The position numbers and the translations under genes were made by a program. DNA of 64,000 nt from assembly GCA_002423185.1 (NCBI GenBank), contig DIUX01000005.1, forward strand, positions 4,541 to 68,540, read 5' to 3'. The stretch is from Micavibrio sp. UBA6147. Its GTDB lineage: Bacteria; Pseudomonadota; Alphaproteobacteria; Micavibrionales; UBA1664. The notes under the pieces are model-generated. The model was not told the origin of the DNA. It saw only the letters and a program-made list of their open reading frames with translations, and searched no databases. Shown here piece after piece: positions 61,525 through 64,000 of the stretch (its first letter is position 1; each line of letters starts with the position of its first letter).

Positions 61525-62967
61525 TTAGCGCGGCTTTGGCGTGTTGGCCTTTGGCTGTGCAGCAGGGCTGAGCGGGGCAAGGCCAAGCGCTTCTTTGGTC
61601 AGGTAGCCAAGGCCGCCGCTCAAAACATGCGGAAGTTTGCCAAGGGTCAATTCCTGCGATTTTTGGTCGTCAAGGCGCGCCGAGGGGATTTGGATGACGC
61701 TGGCGGCCAATTCCGCGCCCATACGTACTGAATTGGCGTGCGGCAAGCCGTAGAGATCGCCGAGCTGGAACCCCGCAGCAAAATTATCGCCCGCGCCGAC
61801 CGTGTTGACAATCTGGCTCTTGTCGATTTTATGCGGCTTATGGGCGCCAAAGGGGGCTTCGGCGGTGATGGTGTAAATCTCGCGCGAGCCATTGGTGACG
61901 ACAAATTTCAAGTCGCGGCCATAGGTTTCTTTGATATGGGCGGACAGGGCGGTTGCGCTGGCGATTGCGTCAATATTCGCTTGTTTCTTAGCGTCTTGAT
62001 AGGCGGTGTGTGCTTCCTTTGCGGCCTCAAGGTCTTGGCCTTTCAATCCCTTAAACGCGGGGTGAAAGGGAACGCGCCAATCCGTGTCCATGTCCATAAG
62101 GCGGCGAAACTCGCCGGTATTGGCGTGGACGATCAAATCGGCGGCGCGGGCGGCCTTGTTGAATTCGGCGCGGAACAAGGGTTGTTCGGCAACGCTTTGC
62201 GCTGCGGCGGTCATCACAAGGGTGGGGCGCTGAGCCTCGTCAATCGCCGATACGTCGTCAATAACCTTGTCCATCACGTCTTGGAAGCGGCCTGTGAAGA
62301 ACAGGAAACCGCCGATCATGATGCGGCTGACATCCGCCGTGATTTTACCGTCAATCAAATCGGTTGTGATATGGCCTTCCGCCGGATTGGTTTTGCTCGG
62401 CGTTGCGATTAAAATACGGTCATTGCCGGTGGGGAAAACATGGCAAACCAATTGGCGGCCACGTTCTTTGGCGATGATGTGACCGGACAAGGATTGCTCG
62501 AAAATTTTACCATAGCTGTCTTGCCCGACTGCGGTGATAAAGGCACCGTTGACGAGTGACGCGCCGTTGACGCGCACGTTCATCAAGGTGTGGAATGTGT
62601 TGGCGAGTGAACCGCCGGCGACCGGATGGGCGGGGCCGAAAACGGCGGTGCGGACAATCTCTGCCTGCGTTACGGAATCGAGCGTTTGATCGGCGGCGCT
62701 GAGCAAGTTTTTGGCCTTGCCAAAGGCGATTAACCCGCCGTCAAAGGCCTCGGCACTGATGAGGCACATATCACCGGCGCGGGGATTATCTTCGAAGCCT
62801 GCTGCGTGGCCTGCGCTTTCAATATATTCACGCAAATGCGAAAACAGATCGTTTTTCAACACGGCATCGCCGGCGGCATCATCATATTGCAAATCAACAA
62901 CCGAGTTTTCGATGGCGATGATGTTCGGGGTTTTTTGTGTGCGGGCTGCGCTCAAAATGGAGGCCAT
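61525..62967 (-). CDS. PfkB-family sugar or nucleoside kinase, enlarged
   Basis: From the ATG at 62967 (AAAGGAA upstream) the product has 480 residues, well above the usual 310-350. N-terminal motif VAGGSLANTFHTLMN and C-terminal active-site motif VNTVGAGDNFAAGFQLG (GAGD) are intact. Extra length comes from about 50 residues before the first motif and a helical insertion near the middle (KGQDLEAAKEAHTAYQDAKKQ). Adenosine kinase-like or ribokinase-like; substrate not assignable. A stem of CAAACGCCGC/GCGGCGTTTG at 61483-61513 follows the stop. Confidence 0.78.
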   Translation of the reverse strand: MASILSAARTQKTPNIIAIENSVVDLQYDDAAGDAVLKNDLFSHLREYIESAGHAAGFEDNPRAGDMCLISAEAFDGGLIAFGKAKNLLSAADQTLDSVTQAEIVRTAVFGPAHPVAGGSLANTFHTLMNVRVNGASLVNGAFITAVGQDSYGKIFEQSLSGHIIAKERGRQLVCHVFPTGNDRILIATPSKTNPAEGHITTDLIDGKITADVSRIMIGGFLFFTGRFQDVMDKVIDDVSAIDEAQRPTLVMTAAAQSVAEQPLFRAEFNKAARAADLIVHANTGEFRRLMDMDTDWRVPFHPAFKGLKGQDLEAAKEAHTAYQDAKKQANIDAIASATALSAHIKETYGRDLKFVVTNGSREIYTITAEAPFGAHKPHKIDKSQIVNTVGAGDNFAAGFQLGDLYGLPHANSVRMGAELAASVIQIPSARLDDQKSQELTLGKLPHVLSGGLGYLTKEALGLAPLSPAAQPKANTPKPR

Positions 62968-63223
62968 GTCTGTTCCTTTACATTTCTTGTCTGTCTTCGT
63001 CTTCGTCTGACTTCGTGTTTTCAGCCTTGCGATCATGTTTGCGATAATCTGGAGCAAAGCACAAACGCCCTTTTGTGCCACAGCATATGGACATAATCAA
63101 GGCTTATTTTCCGTAAGGGATGGCGGCATGCTAAAAACCCCCATCCTGTGTAAGGTTGGGGGCTTAAATAATGCTGGCCTGCGCGGCTTGCCGCTGGGGT
63201 TTGCTCTAGGGATCTTTTACCCG

Positions 63224-63520
63224 CTAGGTCTTTTTTATCGCGAAGCCTTTGTTGCGGATGGCCTGTGCTTCGGATGGGAAGGCGAAAATTTCTGCCGAGC
63301 TGTCTTTCTCGTAATAAGAAAAGCCTGAATGACCGTCGTCAAATTCTTGGCGCGGGCGTTCAGGGTCAAAATTCACTTCGTTGAAGCAAGCCCGCAATGT
63401 GTCGTGCGTTTGCCCTTTTTGACCGTCTAGCGAGATCAAATACCACGATTTATCGGGGGCACCGCTGTGCCCTTTTTTGATTTGCAGATCATCGTCAATC
63501 GGAGTGTTGGAGTAAGACAT
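63224..63520 (-). CDS. Small conserved-looking hypothetical protein (98 aa)
   Basis: AAGG precedes the ATG. The 98-residue, acidic and soluble product contains FNEVNFDPERPRQEFDDGHSGFSYYEKD and a C-terminal EAQAIRNKGFAIKKT. No known domain, no signal. Composition resembles the core genome. It lies alone between the PfkB gene and tuf. Confidence 0.5.
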   Translation of the reverse strand: MSYSNTPIDDDLQIKKGHSGAPDKSWYLISLDGQKGQTHDTLRACFNEVNFDPERPRQEFDDGHSGFSYYEKDSSAEIFAFPSEAQAIRNKGFAIKKT

Positions 63521-63651
63521 TTTTCAAAGACCTTCCGGATAATTCATGTATTATGTATAATAAACGCGATTGCTTTGTCTATAAAAAAATTCAAAAAAAT
63601 GGCGGCACCGATAAAACTGTGTGAAAGATCGGGCGATTTTTCTAAAACGGC

Positions 63652-63692
63652 TTGACAAGAAGGCTTGTCTTTCTTAAACGATTGCCTATTAT
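63652..63692 (+). promoter_or_regulatory. Promoter region of tuf
   Basis: TTGACA (63652-63657) is a perfect -35; TTGTCT (63665-63670) with TATTAT (63687-63692) at 16 bases is the best -35/-10 pair. An inverted repeat GACAAG-AAGG-CTTGTC (63654-63669) overlaps both and may be an operator or stabilise the leader. Confidence 0.5.
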
Positions 63693-63739
63693 TCCATGGG
63701 ACAAAAACCGAAAACAACAACGTTTAGGAAAGCACAGCA

Positions 63740-64000
63740 ATGAGTAAAGAAAAATTCGCGCGTACGAAGCCACATTGTAACATTGGCACGATTGGTCACG
63801 TTGACCACGGCAAGACGACATTGACGGCAGCGATCACGAAATATTTTGGTGATTTTCAAGCGTATGACCAGATTGACAAGGCACCGGAAGAGCGCGCCCG
63901 CGGTATCACGATTTCGACGGCTCACGTTGAATATGAAACAGCCGCCCGCCACTATGCGCACGTTGACTGCCCTGGCCACGCTGACTATGTGAAGAACATG
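63740..64000 (+). CDS. tuf: Elongation factor Tu, N-terminal part (cut by the window edge)
   Basis: The open frame runs from an ATG at 63740, after AGGAA, to the right edge (87 codons). The GTPase signature NIGTIGHVDHGKTTLT, the effector RGITISTAHVEYE and DCPGHADYVKNM leave no doubt. It delivers aminoacyl-tRNA to the ribosome. Preceded by its own promoter rather than fusA. Confidence 0.98.
   Translation, partial: MSKEKFARTKPHCNIGTIGHVDHGKTTLTAAITKYFGDFQAYDQIDKAPEERARGITISTAHVEYETAARHYAHVDCPGHADYVKNM

Noticed and set aside
61310..61528. Plus-strand ORF of 72 codons in the clpX upstream gap
   Set aside because: It arises from the 24-bp repeats; basic Cys/Arg-rich product without start signals.

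Overview
The window looks like chromosome of a GC-rich alphaproteobacterium. Pointers are an SRP RNA next to dnaX-ybaB, an rsmB-rpe-heparinase run, argF-argG-argH, a DUF1674 protein, a formaldehyde-detoxifying adhC-fghA pair, homospermidine synthase and clpX. The mix of housekeeping genes and lineage-specific secreted proteins would fit a Micavibrio-like or Rhodospirillales-related lineage, but that placement is inference.

Layout. 1-4.0 kb: AT-richer accessory block of minus-strand, mostly secreted unknowns, including a protease-like protein, ending at tRNA-Thr(CGT). 4.5-18.5 kb: a lipase-like hydrolase, SRP RNA, dnaX-ybaB, DinB-family, exonuclease III, MFS plus GNAT, DUF1674, chorismate mutase, then htpX-rsmB, rpe and heparinase-like genes. 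18.5-32.6 kb (minus strand): an unknown protein, fghA-adhC, rpmI-rplT-pheS-GNAT-pheT, a hydrolase-fold protein without a visible catalytic triad, gpt, polA and rlmB. 32.8-36.0 kb: tRNA-Tyr(GTA) followed by a decayed integrated element of about 3 kb, bounded by a 21-bp direct repeat of the tRNA 3' end. It holds a serine recombinase lacking its catalytic domain, a DUF4143-type ATPase and a Fic/DUF4172 remnant. 36-43.7 kb: AT-rich unknowns, a TetR regulator with two matching palindromes in the gap to a DUF2339 membrane protein, and a second tandem pair of secreted proteins resembling those at 2.5-4.0 kb.

43.7-49.4 kb: a PhnA/YjdM-like zinc-ribbon protein, then argF (with a candidate arginine-rich leader peptide), argG and argH, which together convert ornithine to arginine; then a lipase-like hydrolase and a small secreted repeat protein. 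49.5-55.5 kb: a YeiH-like exporter, homospermidine synthase, and a four-gene metal-handling cluster (Cys/His-rich periplasmic protein, beta-rich exported protein, HMA protein with a His-rich tail, MerT-like membrane protein) divergent from a cation diffusion facilitator. 55.5-58.6 kb: glucokinase, NodB-type deacetylase and a DUF62-type SAM hydrolase. 58.7-64 kb: tRNA-Gly(TCC), an AT-rich zinc-ribbon protein, clpX, a large PfkB kinase and the start of tuf.

Themes: accessory DNA sits beside all three tRNA genes, and a short dispersed repeat built on GGTCA, spaced about 11 bp, recurs across the window in different reading frames and in one intergenic array. No CRISPR array, rRNA, intact prophage or intact insertion sequence was seen.
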